A model generated the notes under the pieces. The model was not told the origin of the DNA. It made no database searches and saw only the letters and a program-made list of their open reading frames with translations. A program made the position numbers and the translations under genes. From positions 80,173 to 144,172 of the forward strand of contig JRWQ01000012.1 of the NCBI GenBank assembly GCA_000775715.1: 64,000 nucleotides of DNA, given 5' to 3'. Positions 18,409 to 27,176 of the stretch are shown piece by piece. The stretch's first letter is position 1, and each line of letters starts with the position of its first letter. Origin of the DNA: Vibrio tubiashii (lineage in GTDB: Bacteria; Pseudomonadota; Gammaproteobacteria; Enterobacterales; Vibrionaceae).

Positions 18409-19446
18409 ATGACTGAACCATTAAAACCTCATCATGGCGGTAAACTACGCCAAGCATCAGAACAGCACCAAATACCACTCAATGATTGGCTAGATTTATC
18501 TACCGGTGTAAGCCCCTACTGCTACCCAATACCTGCTATACCTAATTCTGTCTGGAACCGCTTGCCTGAAGATGAAGATGGGCTGCAAGCTGCCGCCGCT
18601 AGTTACTACCAACACTCTAATTTACTCCCTGTCGCAGGAAGCCAAGCTGCAATCCAAGCACTTCCACAGGTGCTATCGCAGAGTCTATCAATCGGTACTG
18701 TTTTGCTCCCCTCTGTCGGTTACAAAGAGCATCAACACGCTTGGCAAACCTATCAGCGAAATAGCCACCAGCCCGTGACTATCCGCTTTTATAAAAACCA
18801 ACCGAGCGAGGCTCAGCTGAAATCTTCGGATGTGGTTGTGGTGATAAACCCTAACAACCCAAGTGCAACGTTGCATCCTGCCGAGACCTTATTTGGTTGG
18901 AGAAAACAGATGAGCAGTGAAGCGGTATTGATTGTTGATGAAGCCTTTATTGATGCCACCCAGCAAGAGTCGCTACTTCCCCATTTACCAACTCCGATAC
19001 CAACCAACACGATCGTCCTCAGATCAGTCGGCAAGTTCTTTGGCTTGGCAGGGGCGCGAGTCGGTTTTTGCTTTGCTCACCCACAGCATCTCAAGAAAAT
19101 GAGCCAAAAATTAGGGCCTTGGACACTATCTGGCCCGAGCCGCTACGTTGTTCAACACGCCTTAAACAACCGTGAGTGGCAAGTTCAAACGCGAGAAACG
19201 CTTTACCTCAGCAGCCAACGTCTACACGATTTGCTAAGCAGGTACTTTGAACATGTTTGCCCTCAAATACTTTTCCAACGAGTCGAGCTGAGCAATGCGA
19301 CTAAATGTCATCAAACTCTCGCCAAGCAAGGCGTTTTCACTCGCCTGTGCGATGAAAAAGACGCGATCCGTTTCGGCCTTCCGCACCAAGAGGCTGACTG
19401 GAAAAAACTCGAAACCACGCTTAACCAAATCAAGGATACTCTATGA
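18409..19446 (+). CDS. cobD: Threonine-phosphate decarboxylase (PLP aminotransferase fold)
   Basis: This 345-aa class I/II aminotransferase-fold protein probably decarboxylates L-threonine-3-phosphate to aminopropanol phosphate for the cobalamin lower loop. It opens with HHGGKLRQASEQHQIPLNDWLDLSTGVSP, a pattern typical of CobD (shown here in family terms). The PLP-binding Lys lies in RSVGKFFGLAGARVGF at about residue 209. VVINPNNPSAT binds cofactor phosphate. Position between cbiB and cbiA distinguishes it from histidinol-phosphate aminotransferase, its closest relative. It overlaps cbiA by four bases (ATGA). Confidence 0.9.
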   Translation: MTEPLKPHHGGKLRQASEQHQIPLNDWLDLSTGVSPYCYPIPAIPNSVWNRLPEDEDGLQAAAASYYQHSNLLPVAGSQAAIQALPQVLSQSLSIGTVLLPSVGYKEHQHAWQTYQRNSHQPVTIRFYKNQPSEAQLKSSDVVVVINPNNPSATLHPAETLFGWRKQMSSEAVLIVDEAFIDATQQESLLPHLPTPIPTNTIVLRSVGKFFGLAGARVGFCFAHPQHLKKMSQKLGPWTLSGPSRYVVQHALNNREWQVQTRETLYLSSQRLHDLLSRYFEHVCPQILFQRVELSNATKCHQTLAKQGVFTRLCDEKDAIRFGLPHQEADWKKLETTLNQIKDTL

Positions 19447-20747
19447 CTACGGCTCACTGCGCAGCTCTCGTTGTTGGCGCACCCTCTTCAGGAAGCGGAA
19501 AAACCACAGTGGTTGCCGCCCTTGCCAGAGCTTTAACTCAGCAAGGAAAAAAAGTACGCGTTTTTAAAACTGGCCCCGACTTTATTGATCCTCAGTTTCT
19601 ATCTATAGCGGCACAGAGCCCTGCATACCAACTCGACCTTTGGATGTGCGGAGAAGCACACTGCCAACACCTTTTGTATCAAGCTGCACAGCAAGCGGAC
19701 GTGATCCTGATTGAAGGTGTGATGGGTATGTTCGATGGTCAGTGTTCCAGTGCCGATATCGCCGCTAAGTTTAATCTGCCGATGCTCGCGGTGGTTGACG
19801 CTGGAGCAATGGCACAAACCTTTGGCGCTATCGTCAACGGGCTTTCTACCTATCGCGATGATGTCAATGTGTTTGGTGTCGTTGCTAACCGAGTCGGTTC
19901 ACCAAGGCATGCCGAAATGCTAAAACAGAGCCTCAAACCAGAAACCGCGTTCTGTGGCTGGCTACCCAAGGATATGGAGCTATCATTGCCAGAGCGCCAT
20001 TTAGGTTTAGTCCAAGCACAAGAACTAGACGATATTGAGCAGCGATTGGATCACGCCGCTAACTTACTCAATCAGTTTGGTGACATACCTCTTCCTGCGC
20101 CACAAGCCTTCGAGCCACCTAACCTAGCTTTACCAAAGGTAACTGAATCTCTACAAGGACTTAAGATTGCCGTCGCGCGCGATGCTAGCTTCGCTTTTAT
20201 CTATCGAGCCAACCTAGAAATGCTCGAGTCCCTCGGTGCTCAGTTACATTTCTTTTCTCCACTAGCGCAGGAGGAGCTTCCTGAGTGTGATGCGTTATAT
20301 CTTCCAGGTGGATATCCTGAGTTACATATGGCTGAGCTAGAGCTCAATATCACTCTAAAACAGCAAATCCTCGCCCATATAGAAGCCGGTAAACCTTGCC
20401 TTGCTGAGTGTGGCGGTATGCTCTACCTCAATCGTAGCTTAATGAGTAGCGAGGAGCAGACTAGCAACATGGTGGGCGCACTCAATGCCACTTCTCAGAT
20501 GCAAACCAAACTGGCTGCGCTAGGCATTTTAGAAGCCGACTTTGACGGGAAAACACTACGTGGACACACTTTCCACTACTCTAAGACACAAAGTGAAGAG
20601 CGAGTGTTAACCCAACCTGTTTCGCAATATGGCCGACCTACTGATCCGGTTTGGATAAAAAACTCGACCATAGCTTCTTACGTGCATTGGTATTTCCCGT
20701 ATAACCCTGATTTAGTGGTAAAAATATTCAAAGGCACCTTGCTGTAG
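19443..20747 (+). CDS. cbiA: Cobyrinate a,c-diamide synthase
   Basis: The 434-aa glutamine-dependent amidotransferase amidates the a and c side chains of (hydrogeno)cobyrinic acid. The N-terminal ATPase domain has the P-loop GAPSSGSGKTT (residues 12-22), KTGPDFIDPQF and EGVMGMFDG, which separate CbiA/CobB from cobyric acid synthase CobQ. The C-terminal class-I-like glutaminase domain has YLPGGYPELH, the nucleophile Cys323 in AECGGMLYL, and ASYVHWYF near the end. It is slightly short for the family. No corrin-ring genes accompany it here, which is unusual for this enzyme. Confidence 0.9.
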   Translation: MTTAHCAALVVGAPSSGSGKTTVVAALARALTQQGKKVRVFKTGPDFIDPQFLSIAAQSPAYQLDLWMCGEAHCQHLLYQAAQQADVILIEGVMGMFDGQCSSADIAAKFNLPMLAVVDAGAMAQTFGAIVNGLSTYRDDVNVFGVVANRVGSPRHAEMLKQSLKPETAFCGWLPKDMELSLPERHLGLVQAQELDDIEQRLDHAANLLNQFGDIPLPAPQAFEPPNLALPKVTESLQGLKIAVARDASFAFIYRANLEMLESLGAQLHFFSPLAQEELPECDALYLPGGYPELHMAELELNITLKQQILAHIEAGKPCLAECGGMLYLNRSLMSSEEQTSNMVGALNATSQMQTKLAALGILEADFDGKTLRGHTFHYSKTQSEERVLTQPVSQYGRPTDPVWIKNSTIASYVHWYFPYNPDLVVKIFKGTLL

Positions 20748-20983
20748 ATACTCACCTGCGAGCATAGCATTGAGAGACTGCTGCCAATTGGGTGTCGGAG
20801 AAATTTGAAATTTGGCGATTAACGGTCAATAGTTAAAAATATGTTAACGAAGATCCACCAATGGAGAAGTCTCGTAGACATCAATAACTGATGCGCCGCT
20901 TAACCAAGACGTCGCCAAGCCGGGCATCGAGTTTCATTCACTGCAAAACGCAGTGTAGTTAGAGAATCGATCAAGGAGGATGT
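20748..20983. other. Intergenic region between cbiA and DUF2189 gene
   Basis: This 236-base stretch has no convincing terminator for the cob genes. It ends with a very strong AAGGAGG ribosome binding site for the next gene. A promoter is expected, but I cannot point to one hexamer pair with confidence. Confidence 0.4.
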
Positions 20984-21781
20984 ATGCCTCGTACGGTGAA
21001 TCCACACGACTTCAACGATAAACAGAAAGAGGTCAAAAATTCAGAATACGCCCGCACTATCCCGTGTAATCAGGTCAGTATTTCTGCTCCATTCCACTGG
21101 CTTGCGCTTGGTCTTCACGACTTCGTTCGCATGCCTCTAATCAGTACTTTCTACGGCCTGTGCTTTATGGCAGCGGCGATTGGTATTGTGTTACTGGTCC
21201 AATGGCAAGGCACTCACTTGGTAGTAATGCCAAGTTTGGTTGTCTATATGCTGATTGGTCCTTTCCTCGCACTCGGGCTCTATGACGCTAGTTGGGAACG
21301 AGAAAAAGGTCACAATGCGAGTCTGCTCCACTCAATGAAAGCGATCGGCCGCAACTCCACATCTCAATGGGCATTCGCGGTCCTGCTCGCGGTGTGTATG
21401 ATCTTCTGGATGAGAATCGCGGCACTGCTTCACGCTCTCTATCCATCGGTGCAGGGCGCTCCTTTGACTGAATTTATGCCATTTCTGGTAATTGGCTCAT
21501 TAGTCGGCTTAGTGTTAGCTTGTGTCGTATTCAGCATTTCGGCAGTCTCGATTCCACTGATGATGGAGCGTCGAGTGGATATGATGACCGCAGTCTTCTC
21601 AAGCTTCAACGCGGTTAAATCCAACATCCCAGCTATGATAGTTTGGGCAGCGCTGATTTGTGGCGGTATATTAGTCGGCTTTGCTACCTACGGCATCGGA
21701 ATGCTGTTTACTATGCCTATACTTGGTTACGGTACTTGGCACGCCTACCATGAAGTTATCAAGAAAAAGCACCACCCTTAA
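20984..21781 (+). CDS. DUF2189 integral membrane protein
   Basis: The 265-aa protein belongs to the DUF2189 family, typical of alpha- and gammaproteobacteria. A short polar N-terminus is followed by about six hydrophobic helices from residue 45 on: FYGLCFMAAAIGIVLLVQW, LVVYMLIGPFLALGLY, two helices in the middle (about 125-180), and two near the C-terminus. The GPFLALGLYDASWERE stretch is characteristic. No catalytic motif is seen. Function is unknown. It is not obviously linked to cobalamin despite its place after cbiA. It has a strong Shine-Dalgarno and its own terminator. Confidence 0.8.
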   Translation: MPRTVNPHDFNDKQKEVKNSEYARTIPCNQVSISAPFHWLALGLHDFVRMPLISTFYGLCFMAAAIGIVLLVQWQGTHLVVMPSLVVYMLIGPFLALGLYDASWEREKGHNASLLHSMKAIGRNSTSQWAFAVLLAVCMIFWMRIAALLHALYPSVQGAPLTEFMPFLVIGSLVGLVLACVVFSISAVSIPLMMERRVDMMTAVFSSFNAVKSNIPAMIVWAALICGGILVGFATYGIGMLFTMPILGYGTWHAYHEVIKKKHHP

Positions 21782-21812
21782 GTCGCACAAAACGCTAAAC
21801 CAGTATATGATT

Positions 21813-21838
21813 CGCCCCTCACTGTAGGGGCGTTTTTA
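21813..21838 (+). terminator. Rho-independent terminator of the DUF2189 gene, abutting sprT
   Basis: Hairpin cgcccct/aggggcg followed by gttttta. It ends 12 bases before the likely sprT start, so its 3' arm lies in the sprT translation initiation region. Confidence 0.85.
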
Positions 21839-21850
21839 TTGGGGTCGACG

Positions 21851-22348
21851 TTGAACTTAGAGCTAGAGTATCGTGCAAAGAGAGTGATGGCCGAGTGCAT
21901 TCAAGCGGCTTCACAGGCTTTCCAACGCTCATTTCCTATTCCTCAGCTTAGCTTTAAGCTACGTGGTAAAGCAGCAGGTAAAGCCTACCTACAACTGAAT
22001 GAAATTCGCCTCAACCCTATTCTGTTTACAGAAAACCAGCAGGCATTTCTAACTGAGGTGATTCCTCATGAAATTGCCCACCTGATTACCTATCAAGTCT
22101 ATGGTCACGTCCGCCCGCATGGAAAAGAGTGGCAAGGCGTGATGGAATCGGTTTTCAATCTCCCGGCCCGAACTACACACAGCTTCGAAATCGCTTCAGT
22201 GCAGGGAAAAACATTTGAATACGATTGTGGCTGTACCCTCTATCCCCTATCCATTCTCCGCCATAATAAAGTCGTTCGTAATCAAGCGAGTTATCGCTGC
22301 CAACAGTGTCAACGCCCACTGATATTTACCGGCAAACAGTTGTCATAA
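21851..22348 (+). CDS. sprT: SprT-family zinc metalloprotease-like protein
   Basis: The 165-aa protein has the SprT zinc motif HEIAH (in [13 protein letters not shown]) with a third ligand His in YGHVRPHG, and a C-terminal zinc ribbon with DCGC and [16 protein letters not shown] is also typical. The bacterial function is not well known, and homology to eukaryotic Spartan suggests protease activity. The start is uncertain. TTG at 21851 with GGGG seven bases upstream gives a V. cholerae-like N-terminus, and TTG at 21839 or ATG at 21887 are alternatives. No ordinary ATG is available early in the gene. Confidence 0.85.
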   Translation: MNLELEYRAKRVMAECIQAASQAFQRSFPIPQLSFKLRGKAAGKAYLQLNEIRLNPILFTENQQAFLTEVIPHEIAHLITYQVYGHVRPHGKEWQGVMESVFNLPARTTHSFEIASVQGKTFEYDCGCTLYPLSILRHNKVVRNQASYRCQQCQRPLIFTGKQLS

Positions 22349-22424
22349 CTGAGTAGAACATTAGTAAATCATTTAGTTTTTGCGTGTTAAACTACAAGAA
22401 CTAATCCTTTTCTAACACGTTATC

Positions 22425-23132
22425 ATGAGTAAATTTGTCTCGGCTTTCATTGCCACATTGCTGTGTGCGTTTTCCGTTCAAGCCGCTCCCCCCTCTTCCT
22501 TTTCCAAAGCCAAGAAAGAAGCGGTAAAAATATACGCCGACCATCCAGTCAGTTTCTATTGTGGCTGTGATATTTCATGGCAAGGAAGAAAAGGCACACC
22601 GGATTTAGCCTCATGCGGATATCAGGTACGCAAACAACAAAAGCGTGCATCGCGTATCGAGTGGGAACATGTCGTCCCTGCTTGGCAATTTGGCCACCAG
22701 CGTCAATGCTGGCAAGAGGGCGGACGTAAAAATTGCACCAAGAATGATAAAGCCTTCCGCATGATGGAAGCGGACTTGCACAACCTCACACCCGCAATTG
22801 GCGAAGTCAACGGCGATCGCTCCAACTACAACTTTAGCCAGTGGAATGGCGTTGATGGCGTCAGCTATGGTCGCTGTGAAATGCAGGTTAACTTTAAACA
22901 GCGCAAAGTCATGCCACCAGATCGCGCTAAAGGCTCTATTGCGCGAACCTATCTTTACATGAGCCAAGAGTATGGATTTCGCCTCTCGAAGCAGCAAACT
23001 CAACTGATGAACGCATGGAACAAACGATTCCCCGTTGACCAATGGGAGTGTGAACGCGAAAAACGCATCTTCAACATTCAGGGTAATCGCAACTCATTTG
23101 TCTTTGCTCAGTGTCAATCGAGTTCCAGCTAG
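22425..23132 (+). CDS. endA: Endonuclease I, secreted/periplasmic
   Basis: This 235-aa nuclease has a signal peptide (residues 1-20, ending SVQA) and the endonuclease I fold. The His-Me finger active site shows in [14 protein letters not shown] with the general-base His, and [22 protein letters not shown] supplies metal-binding Asn. Several Cys residues (for example FYCGCD and CQSSSS) suit disulfides in the periplasm. In Vibrio this enzyme is known as Dns/EndA, degrades external DNA and limits transformation. The gene lies 76 bases after sprT in the conserved sprT-endA-rsmE-gshB order. Confidence 0.93.
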   Translation: MSKFVSAFIATLLCAFSVQAAPPSSFSKAKKEAVKIYADHPVSFYCGCDISWQGRKGTPDLASCGYQVRKQQKRASRIEWEHVVPAWQFGHQRQCWQEGGRKNCTKNDKAFRMMEADLHNLTPAIGEVNGDRSNYNFSQWNGVDGVSYGRCEMQVNFKQRKVMPPDRAKGSIARTYLYMSQEYGFRLSKQQTQLMNAWNKRFPVDQWECEREKRIFNIQGNRNSFVFAQCQSSSS

Positions 23133-23239
23133 ATGAGTTGCGAGTAAATCTCTGCAAACACTCAATTACCCTTGTTTTTTAGTGCTTAAGCATCCATGTT
23201 AGAAAGTAATTCAAATCTCTTGCTGGAAATCGAAACAGA

Positions 23240-23971
23240 ATGCGAATCCCACGAATTTATCACCCAGAAACCATCTCACAATTAGGCACTGTGCTTCTTA
23301 GCGACGATGCAGCAGGGCACATTGGCCGCGTATTACGTATGAAAGAGGGCCAAGAAGTATTGCTGTTTGATGGCAGCGGGGCAGAATTTCCAGCAGAGAT
23401 CACTTCGGTTTCGAAAAAGAGCGTCGAAGTTGAGCTAAAACAGCGTGTCGAACGTAGCTCAGAATCACCGCTTGATCTGCATCTTGGTCAGGTGATTTCA
23501 CGTGGTGACAAGATGGAGTTCACCATCCAAAAATCTGTTGAGTTGGGAGTGAATACTATCACCCCTCTGATTTCTGAACGCTGTGGGGTTAAACTCGATC
23601 AGAAACGTTTCGAGAAAAAGCTCGCCCAATGGCAGAAGATCGCCATCAGTGCCTGCGAGCAGTGTGGCCGTAATACGGTTCCCGAGATTCGCCCAATCAT
23701 GCAGCTCGAAGATTGGTGTGCAGAAGAGTACAACGGCTTGAAGCTCAACCTTCATCCACGTGCCAAGTACTCAATTAACACCCTACCAACACCAGTGGAA
23801 AAAGTACGCTTATTAATTGGTCCTGAGGGCGGACTCTCTGCTGAAGAGATTGGCATGACAGAAGAATATAAATTTGAAGAGACACTGCTAGGCCCACGCG
23901 TACTGCGCACGGAGACAGCAGCTCTTACTGCAATTACAGCCTTGCAAGTTCGTTTTGGCGATCTTGGTTAA
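23240..23971 (+). CDS. rsmE: 16S rRNA (uracil-1498-N3)-methyltransferase
   Basis: The 243-aa SPOUT-class methyltransferase methylates U1498 of 16S rRNA. The N-terminal PUA-like domain includes [21 protein letters not shown]. The C-terminal trefoil-knot SAM site shows in [14 protein letters not shown] and [16 protein letters not shown]. The length equals the E. coli enzyme. gshB follows after 13 bases, so they probably form one transcript. Confidence 0.95.
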   Translation: MRIPRIYHPETISQLGTVLLSDDAAGHIGRVLRMKEGQEVLLFDGSGAEFPAEITSVSKKSVEVELKQRVERSSESPLDLHLGQVISRGDKMEFTIQKSVELGVNTITPLISERCGVKLDQKRFEKKLAQWQKIAISACEQCGRNTVPEIRPIMQLEDWCAEEYNGLKLNLHPRAKYSINTLPTPVEKVRLLIGPEGGLSAEEIGMTEEYKFEETLLGPRVLRTETAALTAITALQVRFGDLG

Positions 23972-23984
23972 ACGGAGAAAACAC

Positions 23985-24932
23985 ATGATCAAATTAGGTA
24001 TCGTAATGGACCCAATCTCGTCCATTAACATCAAAAAAGACTCTAGCTTTGCCATGATGCTTGAAGCGCAGCGCCGCGGCTACGAAATCCACTACATGGA
24101 AATGAACGACTTGCACCTTGATCAAGGTGTCGCAATTGCCGATACCAAGGTTGTTGAGCTCAAAGAAGATCCAAATGGTTGGTTCGAGTTTAAATCGAAG
24201 CAAACCATTGAGCTTTCTGAACTAGATGCTGTATTGATGCGTAAAGATCCTCCGTTTGATACCGAGTATATCTACGCAACCTACATCCTAGAGCGCGCCG
24301 AAGATCAAGGCACTCTGATTGTTAACAAGCCGCAAAGCCTTCGTGACTGTAACGAGAAGCTGTTTACCGCTTGGTTCCCAGAACTGACTCCGACCACCAT
24401 CGTGACGCGTAAAGCTGAGAAGATTAAGGCCTTCCGCGAAGAACACGGCGATGTAATCCTTAAGCCTCTTGATGGTATGGGTGGCGCATCAATCTTCCGT
24501 GTCAAAGAGGGTGATCCTAACGTTTCAGTGATCATTGAAACTTTGACCAACCATGGCCAGAACTACGCAATGGCACAAACTTTCGTCCCGGATATCAGCA
24601 ATGGCGACAAACGTATCTTGGTTGTTGATGGTGAGCCTATGCCTTACTGCCTAGCTCGAATTCCAGCTAAAGGCGAGACGCGCGGCAATCTTGCAGCAGG
24701 CGGAACGGGCGAAGCAAGACCACTAAGTGAGACAGATATAAAGATCGCTGAGGCTGTAGCGCCTACACTTAAAGAAAAAGGACTGATTTTTGTCGGTCTA
24801 GACGTAATTGGCGACAAGCTGACAGAAATCAATGTGACTAGCCCAACTTGTATTCGTGAAATCGAGGCTGCATTTGATGTGTCAATCACAGGCAAGTTAA
24901 TGGACGCAATTGAGCGCCGCCTGAAAGCCTAA
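23985..24932 (+). CDS. gshB: Glutathione synthetase
   Basis: GshB joins gamma-glutamylcysteine and glycine with ATP to form glutathione. The 315-aa ATP-grasp protein starts at the ATG 23985 (MIKLGIVMDP) with GGAG upstream. The longer in-frame start overlapping rsmE has no support. Motifs include LMRKDPPFDTEYIYATYILE in the substrate domain, KPLDGMGGASIFR in the ATP-grasp loop, and DVIGDKLTEINVTSPT with metal ligands near the C-terminus. Confidence 0.96.
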   Translation: MIKLGIVMDPISSINIKKDSSFAMMLEAQRRGYEIHYMEMNDLHLDQGVAIADTKVVELKEDPNGWFEFKSKQTIELSELDAVLMRKDPPFDTEYIYATYILERAEDQGTLIVNKPQSLRDCNEKLFTAWFPELTPTTIVTRKAEKIKAFREEHGDVILKPLDGMGGASIFRVKEGDPNVSVIIETLTNHGQNYAMAQTFVPDISNGDKRILVVDGEPMPYCLARIPAKGETRGNLAAGGTGEARPLSETDIKIAEAVAPTLKEKGLIFVGLDVIGDKLTEINVTSPTCIREIEAAFDVSITGKLMDAIERRLKA

Positions 24933-24940
24933 CTCTATTT

Positions 24941-24965
24941 GGGCAACGCAATCAGTTGCCCCTCC
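24941..24965 (+). terminator. Hairpin between gshB and yqgE, weak terminator
   Basis: A perfect 7-bp stem GGGCAAC/GTTGCCC lies eight bases past the gshB stop, but the following tract (ctcctt) is poor in T. It may stabilise the 3' end or only partly stop transcription. Confidence 0.4.
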
Positions 24966-24984
24966 TTGATGAATGGGAGTCTAT

Positions 24985-25548
24985 ATGAATTTGACCAACC
25001 ATTTTTTAGTAGCAATGCCGGGGATGAAAGATCCCTACTTCAAACGCAGCGTTATCTACGTGTGTGAGCACAATGAAGAGGGCGCGATGGGTTTGATGAT
25101 TAACGCGCCTATCGATATCACCATTGGCAAGATGTTGGAGAGAGTCGATGTCGAGCCATCGCACCCAAAGCTAATTTCTGAGAGTTTAGAAAAGCCAGTT
25201 CTTAATGGCGGTCCGGTGTCTGAAGACCGTGGATTTATTCTTCATCAACCTAAAGATGAGTACGAGTCTAGCATTAAGATGACCGACAACATCTCGGTCA
25301 CAACATCTAAAGATATCCTTGGCGTATTAGGCACAGAGGCAGAGCCCAACCACTACATCGTTGCGTTAGGTTACTCGGGTTGGGAGCCAGGACAATTAGA
25401 AATCGAGCTATCAGAAAACTCTTGGCTAACTGTTGAAGCAGACCCTGATGTGATGTTCGATACGCCAATCAATGAGCGCTGGCAAAAAGCGGTGCAAATG
25501 CTTGGCATTGATGTGGCTCAGCTCTCTAGCGAAATTGGCCACGCGTAA
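24985..25548 (+). CDS. YqgE/AlgH-family protein
   Basis: The 187-aa protein belongs to the YqgE/AlgH family (UPF0301), named from a Pseudomonas alginate regulator. The family fold is known but its biochemical role is not. Visible signatures are [14 protein letters not shown] at the N-terminus, [19 protein letters not shown] in family form, and [14 protein letters not shown]. The ATG at 24985 with GGGAG upstream is preferred over 24973. It precedes yqgF by 20 bases, a conserved gene pair. Confidence 0.9.
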   Translation: MNLTNHFLVAMPGMKDPYFKRSVIYVCEHNEEGAMGLMINAPIDITIGKMLERVDVEPSHPKLISESLEKPVLNGGPVSEDRGFILHQPKDEYESSIKMTDNISVTTSKDILGVLGTEAEPNHYIVALGYSGWEPGQLEIELSENSWLTVEADPDVMFDTPINERWQKAVQMLGIDVAQLSSEIGHA

Positions 25549-25568
25549 ACAGATTAAGAAAACTATTT

Positions 25569-25994
25569 ATGTCTAAAACCATTATGGCCTTTGATTTCGG
25601 CACCAAAAGCATTGGCAGTGCGATTGGCCAAGAAGTCACAGGCACCGCTTCACCACTTAAAGCATTTAAAGCCAACGACGGCATCCCGAACTGGGATGAC
25701 ATCGAAAAGCAGATCAAAGAATGGCAACCTAACTTACTTGTTGTCGGGCTACCTACAGACCTTTATGGCAAGGATTTAGAGACCATTACACCAAGAGCAA
25801 AGAAATTTGCTAATCGCCTGCATGGAAGATTTGGTTTGCCTGTCGAACTGCATGATGAAAGGCTCTCCACCATGGAAGCTCGTGCAGACCTCTTTGAAAT
25901 GGGCGGCTATAAAGCGTTAAGTAAAGGTAATGTCGACTGCCAATCTGCGGTGGTTATTTTAGAGAGCTGGTTCGAAGCTCAATGGGGAGAATAG
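25569..25994 (+). CDS. yqgF: YqgF/RuvX-type RNase H-fold nuclease
   Basis: The 141-aa RNase H-fold protein is known as putative Holliday junction resolvase RuvX. In E. coli YqgF is needed for 16S rRNA maturation. Acidic active-site residues appear in order: Asp in [11 protein letters not shown], Glu in the DERLST motif, and Asp in NVDCQSA. The length is normal. It ends about 60 bases before convergent pilU. The intervening sequence holds a short inverted repeat but no clear terminator. Confidence 0.93.
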   Translation: MSKTIMAFDFGTKSIGSAIGQEVTGTASPLKAFKANDGIPNWDDIEKQIKEWQPNLLVVGLPTDLYGKDLETITPRAKKFANRLHGRFGLPVELHDERLSTMEARADLFEMGGYKALSKGNVDCQSAVVILESWFEAQWGE

Positions 25995-26054
25995 ACCTGA
26001 GTTGCGAGTTCCTAGTCTCTAGAAACAGAACTAGAGACTAGAGACTCAATATCT

Positions 26055-27161
26055 CTAATCCATATCTATCTTCACACCACTCAACGAACCTGAATTAGAC
26101 ACCTCACCCCGTTGGGTTTTGAGCATAATGCGCAAGTCATTGGCAGAGTCGGCGCTGTGCATTGCATCCTCTTCACTGATCTTATCATCAACAACTAATT
26201 GATAAAGCGCCTGATCAAAGGTCTGCATTCCAATCTCTCTCGATTTAGCCATGGTCGATTTCAGCTCATGGAGGTCGCCACGACGAATGAGATCCGATAC
26301 GCGAGGGCTGTTGAGAAGAATTTCAAATACCCCATGACGGCCTTGACCATTTTTATCTCGGATTAGCTGTTGACCAATCACACCACGCAAGTTCATCGAC
26401 AAATCAAACAGAAACTGCTCTTTTTGCTCTTTAGGCACTAAATGTAGAATGCGCTCTAAAGCTTGGTTAGCATTATTGGCATGGAGCGTCGCCATACAAA
26501 GGTGCCCAGTTTCAGCGAAAGTCATCGCATATTCCATCGTCTCTCGGCTGCGAATTTCACCGATCAGAATCATATCTGGGGCCTGACGTAGTGAGTTTTT
26601 CAGTGCCACTTCATAGCTTTCGGTATCAAGCCCAACTTCACGCTGAGTGACGATACAACGGTTGTGTTCATGAACAAACTCAATCGGGTCTTCCACGGTC
26701 AAAATATGGCCGGTTTTGTTGCTGTTGCGAAATCCGGTCATCGCTGCCATGGTGGTTGATTTACCCGATCCTGTCGCTCCAACGATTAGAACCAAACCGC
26801 GTTTGGCTACGGAAAGATTCTGCAAAACATCCGGCAACTTCAGCTCTTCAAAGGTCGGAATTTTGGTTTCAATACGGCGAATCACCGCGCCCGGCAGCTC
26901 TCGCTGGTAGAAAGCCGACACACGGAAGCGGCCAAAATGGCGCACAATGGCAAAGTTAGCCTCTTTGGTTGAGTGAAACTCATGCTGACGATCGTGGTCC
27001 ATCATGCTATCGAGCAAAGAGCTCACCACTGCGTGCGAAAGCTTATCTCCATATGGTTTGAGTTCACCATCAACACGATAAAGGATCGGCGCATCGACCG
27101 TGATGTACAGATCAGACGCTTTGTGGTCGATCATCTGCTGCAAAAAAGCATCAATATCCAT
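26055..27161 (-). CDS. pilU: Type IV pilus retraction ATPase PilU
   Basis: This 368-aa GspE/PilT-family ATPase assists PilT in pulling back type IV pili. It has an N-terminal PAS-like domain, Walker A GATGSGKSTTMAAM, Asp box and Walker B (MILIGEIRSRETMEYA), and the His box GHLCMATLHANNANQ. The C-terminal tail (about residues 335-368) is longer than in PilT, as in PilU. It lies directly downstream of pilT with a 15-base gap on the same strand, the conserved pilT-pilU pair. Confidence 0.95.
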   Translation of the reverse strand: MDIDAFLQQMIDHKASDLYITVDAPILYRVDGELKPYGDKLSHAVVSSLLDSMMDHDRQHEFHSTKEANFAIVRHFGRFRVSAFYQRELPGAVIRRIETKIPTFEELKLPDVLQNLSVAKRGLVLIVGATGSGKSTTMAAMTGFRNSNKTGHILTVEDPIEFVHEHNRCIVTQREVGLDTESYEVALKNSLRQAPDMILIGEIRSRETMEYAMTFAETGHLCMATLHANNANQALERILHLVPKEQKEQFLFDLSMNLRGVIGQQLIRDKNGQGRHGVFEILLNSPRVSDLIRRGDLHELKSTMAKSREIGMQTFDQALYQLVVDDKISEEDAMHSADSANDLRIMLKTQRGEVSNSGSLSGVKIDMD

Positions 27162-27176
27162 AACGACTACCTCTAG

